Below are positions 11,428-22,200 of a DNA stretch of 64,000 bases, piece by piece. The notes beneath the pieces are model-generated. The model was given only the letters and a program-made list of their open reading frames with translations. It made no database searches and was not told the origin of the DNA. This DNA comes from Diabrotica undecimpunctata (Eukaryota > Arthropoda > Insecta > Coleoptera > Chrysomelidae). A program made the position numbers and the translations under genes. Each line of letters begins with the position of its first letter. Position 1 is the first letter of the stretch. Where the stretch lies: NCBI RefSeq assembly GCF_040954645.1, contig NC_092806.1, positions 133,330,476-133,394,475 on the forward strand, written 5' to 3'.

Positions 11428-11870
11428 TGTTACGATAATAAATGTCATGGCCTATAAAACTGTAAATATATTATGACTAATTCTTTTCTGTTCCAGTTGT
11501 TTTGGCGCCCAGTTGAAAGACCTGTTCACCTGAATTATGATGAGTCACCCGCGACTCGAAATTTCCAGGCAGGCCGAATAAAACCAGCATGGGTAACTTT
11601 CTCGGCGCATCGATTCATCGCCAGAACTTCGAAGAATAACGGCATTTTATATTTAATGAAGGAATTCTGTTGTAAAAGGACAGTTAGTTTTTGAAAATCG
11701 CGCCGCGATTTAAAATGTAACGCACGTATTATAAATGTAGATAAATTATATAATTATTAAGTGTAAAATAAATTAGTAGTAATAAAGACTTTAATAAATT
11801 GGTGAGTGTTATAAATAGAACCTTTAATAAATAAATAAAAACAATAAATTAGATTAATAAAAACATTACA
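11428..11870 (+). mobile_element. Solo LTR of a Gypsy-type element
   Basis: A 443-bp block starting TGTTACGATAA and ending ACATTACA, flanked by ATAT at 11424-11427 and 11871-11874. It shows the TG..CA ends and 4-bp duplication of Ty3/Gypsy LTRs. Its ends resemble the LTR of the element at 36723-42735 read on that element's coding strand (both start TGTTACGATAA; both have a GTGTTATAAATA..GAACCTTT block near the 3' end). Solo LTRs arise by LTR-LTR recombination. The 73-codon frame inside it is not a gene. Confidence 0.8.
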
Positions 11871-11874
11871 ATAT

Positions 11875-13460
11875 AATTTTGATAATACCGACAGAATACA
11901 CAGGGTGAGTTTTTAGTACGACATCAATAATTCCATTATGGTACAGAATATTCAAAGAAGTTTTTAAATAGGACATCCTGTATATTTTCTCATATTTACA
12001 TTTCTCTCATAATCCCTGTTCTTATAATAAGAAGTTTCACACTACTATACAGGGTATTTAACGAGTTATGGCCATTTTTATTTAGAAATAGCTATGAAAC
12101 AAACACTCTGTATATAAAGAAGAAATACAAGAAATAATCATTTAATTGATATAAGTAATGTACAACTCAATATTTTTTTGTATAAGATTACTTTTTCATT
12201 TTTATGCAGCATTTTCTATACCTAAACCTATTACTTTCAGAGATATTTTTAGTTTTCTTTAAATTTCGAAAACACCTTCAATTTGTTTAAGCAGAAATAA
12301 CCCAGTCTTGTGTAATAATATAACAAAATTAGTAATAGAATAGAAAAGTAATAATAAATAGAAAAGTAAATGTTCAAAATGTGAAGCTCTAACGTCTTAG
12401 AGTTGTTACACATGTAAGTTGGATACACGTAAACTAATCACCAGTTAGCATAAATACCCTCGTACATAGTACAAACTCATCACCGCCATAAAACTAGGGA
12501 TTTTAAAATAGACCCCGAGAGATTGGTAAACCCATCACTGGTCTACTTGCACCCACCCCGTGGCCGGTATACACCATAAACCCATTGCCAGCCGCTAAGA
12601 TTTGATAATTTGATAGAATAAATCTAAAATAGAAGTTTAAATGCAAACGCAATTCATTGATTTTTATTTTGGAATTCCACAAAATTCTATTGATAGCTAC
12701 CTAAAACTATGCGAAAAGAAAAATTTCTTTTCATTTGCCGTGGTTCCTTTAACATGGATAGTGAATTGCTCATTGATAAGGTTTTGAGCCAACACGAACG
12801 AAAAACAATAGTTATCAATAATTTCAAATTTCAATTGCTAAAGACTCTAAAATGGAATTGCCTTTTGTAGACTTCTGCAACAAAAGGGAGTAAGGCTAAA
12901 TGTCATACAACTGGTGAGTAGACTTTCTACTGTTTTTTTTTTAGTTGTTTCGCCCTGGTGACGGATCATTTTGATCAAACAGAAAAAGAAATCAGCTTAA
13001 TTAAGTTCTTTAAGTCAACTGTAAAAGATGTTTTTTGTAGACAAGGCATAATATTACTTTGTTGCTTTAAGTAAATTATCCTTTCAGATACTAAATTTTT
13101 AGATTTCTAAGTAAACTGTTAAGGTTACATTGTCACAGTTTTAGACTCATGATACTATAACATAACAAGATAAGTCAACACGCATGTTCTTGCATCTCTC
13201 TCGCACACCTGTGACGTAAGCCCGAGACAACTTTAATGATGCCAAGTTAAATCTGTTGCTATCCAGTGTGCTTCAAAACGTAGTGGATGAGATTTTTATT
13301 TATTCATTGATATAGTAAAGACTTTGTATATTATATTGTTATATAAATTTTGTGGTGAAAACATTCATTTTACTGTGTTAATATCACCTAATTTATTTAT
13401 CGTAGGCAACTTCCTCTCGACTACCTGTAGCTACTTTAAAAAGAAGACTAATCATTTGGT
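11875..13460. other. Non-coding AT-rich stretch
   Basis: No supported gene. The 11900-12110 part carries ACAGGGTGAG and ACTCTGTATA words at its ends in a loosely inverted arrangement, which could be a decayed short element, but the similarity is too weak to call. Confidence 0.4.
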
Positions 13461-13467
13461 TGCCATA

Positions 13468-13695
13468 ATGTATTGTGCAGTGGTGGGTTGTTTAAACAAT
13501 TAAAATAAAAAAAGTAAATCTTTTTCGAAGTGTCGTTTTTTTTGTGTTTTCTAGAGACAAACAAATGCGTAAAGTATGGGTCTTCAAGTGTTTTCAGCGA
13601 GACAAATTTAAGGTAGAAACCGCGAGAATATGATCAAAACATTTTACAGAAGCTGACTATTAGCCCAGGGAAATAAGTATTTTATCATGACACTC
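13468..13695 (+). pseudogene. THAP-domain fragment
   Basis: After the ATG the frame reads MYCAVVGCLNN, the CxxxxC start of a C2CH THAP zinc finger. Further on, in other frames, come words fitting the domain's Trp-containing middle and a KHFTEAD-like end. Several frameshifts and a stop intervene. THAP domains here most likely come from P-element-type transposons; see 34050-35409 and 62745-63108. Confidence 0.5.
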
Positions 13696-14103
13696 GTCGG
13701 GCCAGGCAAATGACAAAAGTAGTATGAACCTCTGTAACAAAAACCTATATGTTTCCTGCAGTCGATTTTTTGGACTTAATTAGTTATTAACAAATTAGAA
13801 GAAACTTATAAGTCATTTAAAAACCTTTAAAATGGCGTTTTCTAAAAGTTTCTATCCTTATTTGTTTCTTGGAAAGTTGCAAAATAAGTCAAAAATTTCG
13901 GATATTTATAAATGTTAATAACTTTTTTGAAAATAAACTTATAACATCTATATTTCATGGAATGCTGTGTCTTGTAGTGCTTAAAATATGGTCAAAATTT
14001 CAAAGTGATCGATCTAATAGTTTAAAAGTTATTTTATTCGTTTATCCCAAATTAATTTTTTTTTGCAATAATATAAGTCAGAAAATTACATAGATTTGTA
14101 ATA

Positions 14104-14169
14104 CTGTAAACTTATAAATAAATATATTTATATAAATTAGAACCGCTCGTTTTATTTAATCTCGCTACA
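14104..14169 (+). repeat. Truncated 5' LTR of Gypsy-1
   Basis: Matches the last 66 bases of the 3' LTR with two visible substitutions; both end CTCGCTACA. Upstream sequence does not resemble the rest of the LTR. Confidence 0.85.
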
Positions 14170-14318
14170 GTGGTGTCCGGTGTAAGATTTAAAAATAAAT
14201 TCAGCAGTGACTTTTGAAATTTTGAAAAGTATTGTTCGTCGGGAACATCCGCGTAATTCGGTAGAGATCTTTGTAAAAAAAAAGAACATTTAAAAAATAC
14301 GTGTGTGCCTGACCAAAG

Positions 14319-15545
14319 ATGATGCTAGTACAACTTTCAGTAAAACAGTTGCATGAGAAACTAGAAGAACGCGATGAAGACTGCAGCGAGTCCAAGAAGA
14401 TCCTCCAAGAACGACTGACGAATGTTCTTAACAAGAATGGAGATGACCCAGAGACATTCCAGTTTCAATCAGCAGAAGAAACAGTTTTAACAAAAATGAA
14501 TGAGAAATTTGAAAATGTCTCGCAAATGATTGAAGAAATTTCTAGAAAGAATGATGAAAGATTCGATGAAACTCAAATTATTAAAGAAGCAGCTAGACAA
14601 AATGACGAGAAATTCGAAAATGTGTTTAGAATATTCGACGAGACTTCTCAAATAATTAAAGAAGTATGATTTCAGAACAATGAGAAATTTGAAGAAGTTT
14701 CTAGAACATTCGATAAGATACAGAAAAATGTAAACGACGTAGAAGAGAAGATCAAACAATTAGAGACCATGATAACCAATACAAAAGTACTACCACCAGT
14801 TAATGCAATAGTTTTAGATCCGGTAGTGGAAGAAGAATCATCAAGAGATGAAACGACACATCATATGATATTCAAATTGCCACCATTTGATGGAAAGTCT
14901 TCTTGGTCCATATACCTAAGACAATTTGAAGCTATTGCGACAGCCAATCATTGGACAGAACAAGAAAAAGTTGTTTCCTTGACTGCTGCTTTACGAGGTG
15001 ATGCTGCGGATATCCTAAGATCAATTCCAAAGGGTCAAGAAAAATGTTACCAGACCTTGTTCACTCGACTAGACAAACGTTCCGGAGATGCCCATGTACA
15101 ACAAGTCTACAAGGCGCAACTAAGAAGTAGAATTCAACGAGCAAGTGAAAATTTGCAAGAGTTTGAAGCAGATGTTGCTCGTACCAGACAACATTTTGGA
15201 AGAAATTGCTGTAGATATCTTCGTCAAGGAGTTAAAAGACAATGAATTACAGAAAGCTTTACGACTTGCAAGACCGGAAGTTCTAGATGAAGCGCTCGCT
15301 ATTGCCTTGGAACATGAAACAGCTAGTCAAACTTCACTTAACCATCGAGTAAGAACCATTGCAGAAGGCGACGAACCAAACGATGAACGTCTGGAATAAA
15401 TCTGGTACGAAAGGTACGAATCTGGTACGAAAAGTAGTTCATAACACGATGCCGAAGAGACGCGAGCCCAGATGTTGGAATTGTGGTGACGTAGGTCACA
15501 TTCGCCGTAATTGCAAGAAAATGATACAACAGTCGGAACACTAGA
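14319..15545 (+). pseudogene. gag of Gypsy-1, with SAP-like start and CCHC knuckle
   Basis: The first 40 residues (KQLHEKLEERD..SKKILQERL) resemble the SAP-like helix pair seen at the start of the intact relative's gag at 39687-42347. A coiled-coil stretch with repeated DEKFEN words follows, then a retrotransposon gag domain (FDGKSSWSIYLRQFE). Near the end is a zinc knuckle, CWNCGDVGHIRRNC, spacing CX2CX4HX4C, used for RNA binding. An in-frame stop at 14667 and two frameshifts between 15145 and 15400 kill it. Confidence 0.85.
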
Positions 15546-15599
15546 ACGGGTCGACACCAAAGGGCAACTGCTGACCTCGAGAAACACATAGTAACTGTG

Positions 15600-18500
15600 T
15601 TTACCCCCATAGTAACTGTGAACATTACGTCCTCCGATTGGGATTGGATTTACTATTGAATGTCAAAGGTGGAGTTCTCGAGATCAGTGGTGAAAAGTTG
15701 CATATTTATGAAGACAAAGAAGATGTTATCAGCTTAATAACTACTTGTGACGTAACAATATCCGGTAATAGTGAGAAACGTTTGATGACCAGACTTGATG
15801 GTTACTGCCGAGAGGGAAGTTTAAGGATGGCCGAAGATGTGAACAATGCCGAGTTCCTAACGGCAAAAGCTTTGGTCAGAATTCGAGATGTTATATCTGT
15901 AAGAGTTATGACTTTAAAGGGAACTGCTATTAAGTTAAGTAAAAGAACTTTGATCGGACAGTGTGTTCCCGTGACTTCGACTTGTTCTATAGAAACTAAT
16001 AAGAAATCATCGAAATCTAAGTGTCCAAAGGAGCTTGTTGATATGGTGATTAAAACTTGCCATGATCTTGATGATGAACGAACTAAAAAAGTGAAGTCTA
16101 TGCTGATAGATTTTCAAGATGTTTTTGCCATTGATACACCTCAAACCTAGATGACTTCCATTTGCGAAAAGAGATGAAGTCGAAGACATCTTTAAAGGTA
16201 TGAACAAACAAGGGGTAATTGAACCATCAAACAATCCATGGACATCACCAGTAGTGCTAGTAAAGAAGAAAGATGGTTTAACGCGTTTTTGTATTGACTA
16301 CCGACAGCTCAATGCGCTAACTAAAAAAGATAGGTATCCTTTGCCCATAATAGACGATACTTTGGATACTCTTTCTGGTTCTCGTTGGTTCCCCACACTC
16401 GATCTAAAAAGTGGATATTGGCAAGTGGACATGGAGCCAGCTGATGGGGAAAAAACCGCATTATTGAGAGGATCAGGGCTTTGGCAGTTTACAGTTATGC
16501 CCTTTGGTTTATGTAATGCCCCTGCCACATTTGAAAGATTAATGGAGGCAGTTTTAAGAGGTCCAACATGGAAAACATGCCTGGTTTATTTGTATTATGT
16601 AATTGTGGTTGGAAGATCCTTCGATGAACATGCCAACAATCTGAAAGAAGTCTTTCAATGATTGCGGGCAGCGAATTTGAAGTTAAGTCCGAAGAAATGT
16701 CACATGTTTTGACGGGAAGTGAAGTACTTGGGACATATTGTAGCAAGTAATGGGGTAACAGCTGATCCTGAAAAACTTGTAGCAATTAAGGATTGGCCAG
16801 TACCAAGACATAAACACGAAATTAGAAGTTTTCTTGGTCTATGTACATATTACCAACGTCTTGTCAAAGGATTTGCCAACATCTCCAAGCCCTTAACAAA
16901 GTTGACAGAAGAAGGCAAAGAATATACATAGGGCGAAGAGTGTCAAAAAGCTTTCGAACAATTACAAATGACTCTGATCAGTGCAGATTTTAAGCTACCC
17001 TAGACAGGCAGAAAAATTTGTGTTGGACACCGATGCCAGCAACAGTGCAATAGGAGCTGTTCTCTCCTAAATCCAAGATGGGCGGGAGAAAGTCATCGCT
17101 TACTTTAGCAAAGTCTTGTCGAAACCAGAAAGAAACTATTGCGTTACCAGGAGATCATTTCTAGGCATAGTGAAGGCTTGCTAGCATTTACATAAATACT
17201 TGTATGGCAGAAAGTTTCTTCTTCGCATGGACCACGCCGCCCTAAAATGGCTCCTACAATTCCGTAATCCAGAGGGCCAGACGGCAAAATGGTTAAAACG
17301 ATTACAAGAATATGATTACGAGATCGAACACAGGGCTGGAAGAGTTCATGTAAATGCTGATGCCCTCTCGAGACGTCCGTGCAGTGCAAATTGTAATCAC
17401 TGTCTTAAACTAGAAGAACGACTTTGCCCCGTGAGACGAAGGATCAATGGCAGCCTCAACAGCTACAAGACGCTCAACCAGATGATCCATGTATAAAAAG
17501 AGTATTGGATTGGATGCATCGAAGTGAAAGACCTTCTTGGCAAGACATTATTGCATGTAGTCCAGAAGTCAAGTGTTACTGGAGCCAATGGAATTGCCTA
17601 GTGCTAAAAGATGATCTTCTGTATAGAACCTTTGAGAACGATGATGGTACATAATCTAAGCTTCAGTTGATTGTACCTAAAAGTAAAGTGTCGAAAGTAT
17701 TGCGTCAGTTGCATGATGGTGCATCAGGTGGACACTTTGGTATTACGAATATACTCTTCAAAAGGTTCGAGAACGGTTCTATTGGAACCATCAAGAATGA
17801 TGAAATAAATATATCCTGGTAGCCGTGGATTATTTTACGAAATTTACTGAGGCCTATGCGATACCAAATCAAAAAGCTGCTACCGTTGCAGAGGTACTTG
17901 TTAGAGAATTCTTTAGCCGATTTGGTGTTCCCTTGGAGATTCACTCCGAGCAAGGGCGAAACTTAGAGTCAACCCTTTTCCAAAACGTTTGTAAATTGAT
18001 TGGTGTCAATAAGACCAGAACGACACCCCTGCATCCTCAATCAGATGGAATGGTCGAGAGGATGAACCGAACGATGGGTATACACCTGTCCAAACTTGTA
18101 TCAGAACATCAAAGAGATTGGGACCAGCACATTCATTTATTCTTAATGGCCAACCGCTCGGCCGTGAATGAAACTACAGACCAGACTCCAACCTGCCTGA
18201 TGTTAGGTCGTGAAGTTCGTTTGCCCTGCGACCTAGAGTTTGGCTGCAGACCTTCCGAAGAACATGCTGCAAGCCACGATTATGTCGACCGCCTGAAGTT
18301 AAGAATAAACAACATTCATGAACTTGCCTCACAACACATCAGGTTAGCCAGTAACAGAATGAAGGTTCAATATGACTCTCGGCGCATGAAGGAAAACTAT
18401 AAAGTAGGTGATCTGGTTTGGCTTTATAATCCACAACGTCGTCGTGGCTTGTCTCCTAAACTGCTAAGACAATGGGAGGGTCCGTATGAAATTAAAAAGA

Positions 18501-19260
18501 GAATAAATGACGTAATATAGCTAATTAAGAAGTTGCCGAAAAGTGAACCAAAAGTAGTTCACATAAAAAGTGTTGCACCTTATGCTGGCTCAAATGAAAC
18601 AGCAACTTCAACATGAGATCACATATGACCGACGACCAAGCTTTAATGAATTTATGTCAAATTACGCAGAGAAAAAGAGTGGTGGATTCGGCGTGACTAC
18701 AGAAGTTCAGCAGAATCTTTTTAGTGTTCCGCATAACGTCTCTCTAGCCCACTGTGTTGCCCAAAATCTTGAGACGACTAAAGGAATCTCATCCGTATTT
18801 TATAAGAAGTTAGGTCGTTTGAACGAGTTAAAAAATCAGCAGCCTAAAGTTGGAAAAGTACTGAGATTAGAAGATGGTCCTCGATCTTTGCTGTATATGG
18901 TGACCAGGAAGTCGTATACAGACAGGGCAACCTACAAGGATATATGGCGTGCTCTAATTTGCTTAAACTAATTTAAAGAAAATCGTGTGCAATTATTACA
19001 TCAGGAATTTGGCCTTACCCAAGATAGGCCATGCACTAGAAAATCTCGATTGGAAGATTGTCGGAAGCATGCTTGAAGTGATCTTCCGAGAAACCGGCGT
19101 ACGAATTACTGTATGTTGCATTAACCCGAAGAGATCGTGTCCTTCAAAGTCTGTAGACTGTTATTTCTTCTTGAGGGGTTCATGCAGAGCTGGAGAGTTC
19201 TGTAGATTCCGCCATCCTGGGCCTACATCTGGAGTTGCTGATCGGGACACTCAGATCTAA
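15600..19260 (+). pseudogene. pol of Gypsy-1 with C-terminal CCCH zinc finger
   Basis: Only the tail of the protease region is recognisable. RT starts near 16200 (VKKKDGLTRFCIDYRQLN; MPFGLCNAPATFERL), but the catalytic YxDD has become YLYYV at about 16590, so it is dead even apart from frameshifts. RNase H lies near 17020-17390 and the integrase core at 17825-18260 (QSDGMVERMNRT). A further domain of about 200 residues ends in CYFFLRGSCRAGEFCRFRH, a CX7CX5CX3H finger. At least five frame changes or stops were counted. Confidence 0.88.
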
Positions 19261-19271
19261 GAGGGGAGCAG

Positions 19272-19557
19272 TGTAACGAAATAGCCCATCTCCGTTGCTG
19301 GGTACGTGTCACAATTCTTAGAAAGATGATTCTCGAATATACAATCGATGGTATTTTCAAATAGCGCCTGCCTTCGAGGCGTTTCCAACTGAAGTCTAAA
19401 GATGGACTAATCCAGATGAGTCTAGAATAATACTTTTGGTATTAATATGAACACTGTTATGAGTTGAATTAGTTGATAAGATATTTTCGTGCTGTAAACT
19501 TATAAATAAATATATTTAAATAAATTAGAACCGCTAGTTTTATTTAATCTCGCTACA
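19272..19557 (+). repeat. 3' LTR of Gypsy-1
   Basis: Starts TGTAACGAAATAGCCC directly after the purine tract and ends CTCGCTACA. Confidence 0.85.
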
Positions 19558-20460
19558 ATATTTTGCCTTTGTGCTCTCGAAATATGTCATTCATCACTTT
19601 AGAAAAAGTACTAGGAGCGTTTTTAAGCCCAAACGGCATTCTAGTAAATTCAAAGTGTCCATTTTCTGTGGCAAAAGCTGTTTTTTCGATATCTTCAGAC
19701 TTCATGGGAATTTGGTGAAAATCCGATGCTAGATCGATTGTCGAAAAAAAATTTAGATTTATTGAGAAGGTCGAAAACATCACTAATATTCGGGATAGGA
19801 AATCTATCGTCAACCGTGGTGAGATTAAGTTTTCTAAAATCAATTACTATCCTCCATTTTTGAACATTATTTCCGTCAAGTTTTTTGGGCACAACAAAAG
19901 ACGGCGAATTCCAGGGACTGACAGAGTCGCGAATTATTCTCTGCTCTAATAATTTTGTTATTTGTTTATTGACCTCTTTTTTGTGAACGTGAGGGTGCCG
20001 ATAATTTCGAGTATAAATCGGACTGGCATTTTCAGGGTTAGTACCTGTTGGTTAGAGAATATATTTTGGAACTTCACGAGAATATCTTTTATCTTTGTTT
20101 GTAATCTTTTATCGAGACGGTCTAATTTTAGTTTATTACAATAGTAACAATTTTTTCAGTTAAGTCGATAACATTATTACTTCGGACTTGATGTTCGGGT
20201 ATATTATTTAGACTAAATATATTATGTTCCCGATCAGATCGAAAACATGGGATTTCCTCACGATTAGTAAATAAAGTATTCAAACCAAAGTCAATAACAC
20301 ATTTATTCTTTTCTAAAAAATCATAATTAAGCATTCCATCAAAAGGAGAATTTATGTCTACTATATAGAATTTTTGAACACTCGAAAATAACCTAAAGTT
20401 TACGCTCTTTGTAACTTGAATTGGTTCGTTATTAATACCAAATATCTCACAACGAGGAAC
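19558..20460 (-). pseudogene. Second Gypsy element fragment, protease-to-RT region
   Basis: On the minus strand: MLNYDFLEKNKCVIDF, the end of an aspartic protease region; then RT motifs [23 protein letters not shown] and [19 protein letters not shown]. It is closer in style to the 17.6/297 type than to Gypsy-1. It stops exactly at the LTR edge of Gypsy-1, just before the expected YLDD, so Gypsy-1 probably inserted here, and the missing half was lost together with the 5' LTR of Gypsy-1. Frameshifts separate the pieces. Confidence 0.8.
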
Positions 20461-20470
20461 TTAAAGAAAA

Positions 20471-20545
20471 ATGGACATGATTATGGATTTAAAATTTGGA
20501 ACCTGGAATGTGCGAACCCTCTTAAAGGTAGGAGCTATGGAGCAT
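20471..20545 (+). pseudogene. LINE endonuclease N-terminus, tiny fragment
   Basis: The frame MDLKFGTWNVRTLLKVGAME matches the GTWNVRTL start of RTE-type LINE endonucleases. Similarity ends after about 25 codons. Confidence 0.55.
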
Positions 20546-21666
20546 ATAACTAATATGACATTTTTTCTTCTATATAGATCTAAAAATATACTAACCTCAG
20601 CCGTTTTCTCACATTTCTCTGGATGTGTGACTCTTTTTCTACACAAGTACTTTGAAACATATATTCTCCATTTATGAATAATATTGCTAGTTTTTGTAAT
20701 TTGCACTCATAAATTGTGTTATTTCTTCTGCATACTTCTGCACACAATTTGCGCATTTTTTCTCAGTGCAGCTTCACATCTAGTAAGAATATGTCCTGCA
20801 TTGGTAATTATCAGTTCTTGCAACAACAGAAGGTAATAATGCTTGTAATGTAAAGCCTAAACATCATTTATTCCCAGAGTATATGTTAAATTCTGAGAAT
20901 TTGCTAGAATCATCTCGAGGAAATGCATAAAAAGTTTTTAGGCCAGTGAATCTTCTTTCACATAAATAATAAACCATTTGGTACAGTCGACCTGTACCTG
21001 CCCTTCACGTAGATTTTACTAGCAGATTTGAAGATGGTTTGACCATGAAAATACCAGTGAATTATCAACCAATATTGTGAAATTTCAGAAATGAATGTTT
21101 CATGAATGAATTACAAGAATAACTGATTGTAATTAGCCTAACGAAGAACTATGTTCTTCAGGTGTTCACAATGGGGCATCAACATTTCTGGCTTCAGAAA
21201 GCTATACTTTTTTCTTAACCTGCATAGGACTGTCGTAAAAAAATTTTTGATAGCTTGAATTCACAAATTGAAATATTGGCATCGGAGAATTATCCCTCTC
21301 ATTAGGTAAGAGCGAACATTAATTGTGTATTAATTCATCTTTCTATGAATTTTCAATAAAATACAAATTAAACTTACATATTTTTATTTTTCAATTATTG
21401 CTCACATAACAAAGTAAATAAATAAAACATCAGATTGTAAAACAATGTATCATCTAACAAAAATATATTTCGAGGTGGTTATTAAGTTTTTTATTAAATA
21501 GAATAGCGCATCGAATAGATTTCAAAAAAATTGCTCTACACTCCACTGCTCTACATGGAAACCCCTTCGTTAAGTTTTATATTGCTGATTACTGTCTCTT
21601 AATTTTTATTTTTTTGCCACTAAACTTCACAAAGAGCGTCCAAAAATGTTCCATACAGACAAATCT
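20546..21666. other. Unannotated AT-rich stretch
   Basis: No reading frame or repeat could be assigned. Confidence 0.4.
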
Positions 21667-21696
21667 CTGGCTCCTGTGAATAAGCACATAAGTCAA
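21667..21696 (+). repeat. Left terminal inverted repeat, DUF7869-like element copy 1
   Basis: 30 bp, exact reverse complement of 25202-25231. Confidence 0.85.
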
Positions 21697-22200
21697 AAAA
21701 TTATCAAAACTGGGATATTATGTACTTAACGTTAAAATGTAATTCCCCAGCCTGTGAATAAACAAATAAGTCCAATATTTTTAAATTTAAAGAATTATGA
21801 GCATGTGAAAATTCAAACATCTCGAAAATTACAAAACGTAACAGAATAACTAGTGTTATAGGGTTTCAATAAATTTTTGCGAATTGGAAACAAGCCGATA
21901 AGTACAGTTATTTGCTTATTCACCACGCGATTTAACGGACTGGGTTCACTTGAAACTTCTATAGTAGGCATTTTATCTATGTTGTAACATGTAAATGTTA
22001 TTCTTTTTCATTCTTTTCTCACGCCATGCATCGTCACTACCTCTTAGATGTTTATGACGCCGTAAGCCATAAAAATATGGAACTTAGTATCTTTGAAATT
22101 TAATCGGTTTAGTTTATGTCTATCTATAACAGTTGGAATAATTATATTGTGTTACTTCGTAAATACCTAAATCAGTTTGTTTTTATAATTATTGGAATAA

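Larger units (their letters stand above)
14104..19557 (+). mobile_element. Decayed Ty3/Gypsy retrotransposon (Gypsy-1)
   Basis: Plus-strand element with a complete 286-bp 3' LTR (19272-19557) and only the last 66 bp of the 5' LTR (14104-14169), so its left end was lost. A primer-binding-like TGGTGTCCGG follows the 5' LTR remnant and a purine tract (AAGAGGGGAGCAG) precedes the 3' LTR. Gene order is gag, RT, RNase H, integrase, then an unusual C-terminal CCCH-finger domain. All reading frames are broken. Confidence 0.9.

Noticed and set aside
11473..11694. 73-codon frame with some non-random composition
   Set aside because: Lies wholly inside a solo LTR and has no family resemblance.
11895..12115. 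Possible short MITE (ACAGGGTG and CTCTGTATA ends)
   Set aside because: Inverted similarity too short and imperfect, with no duplication.
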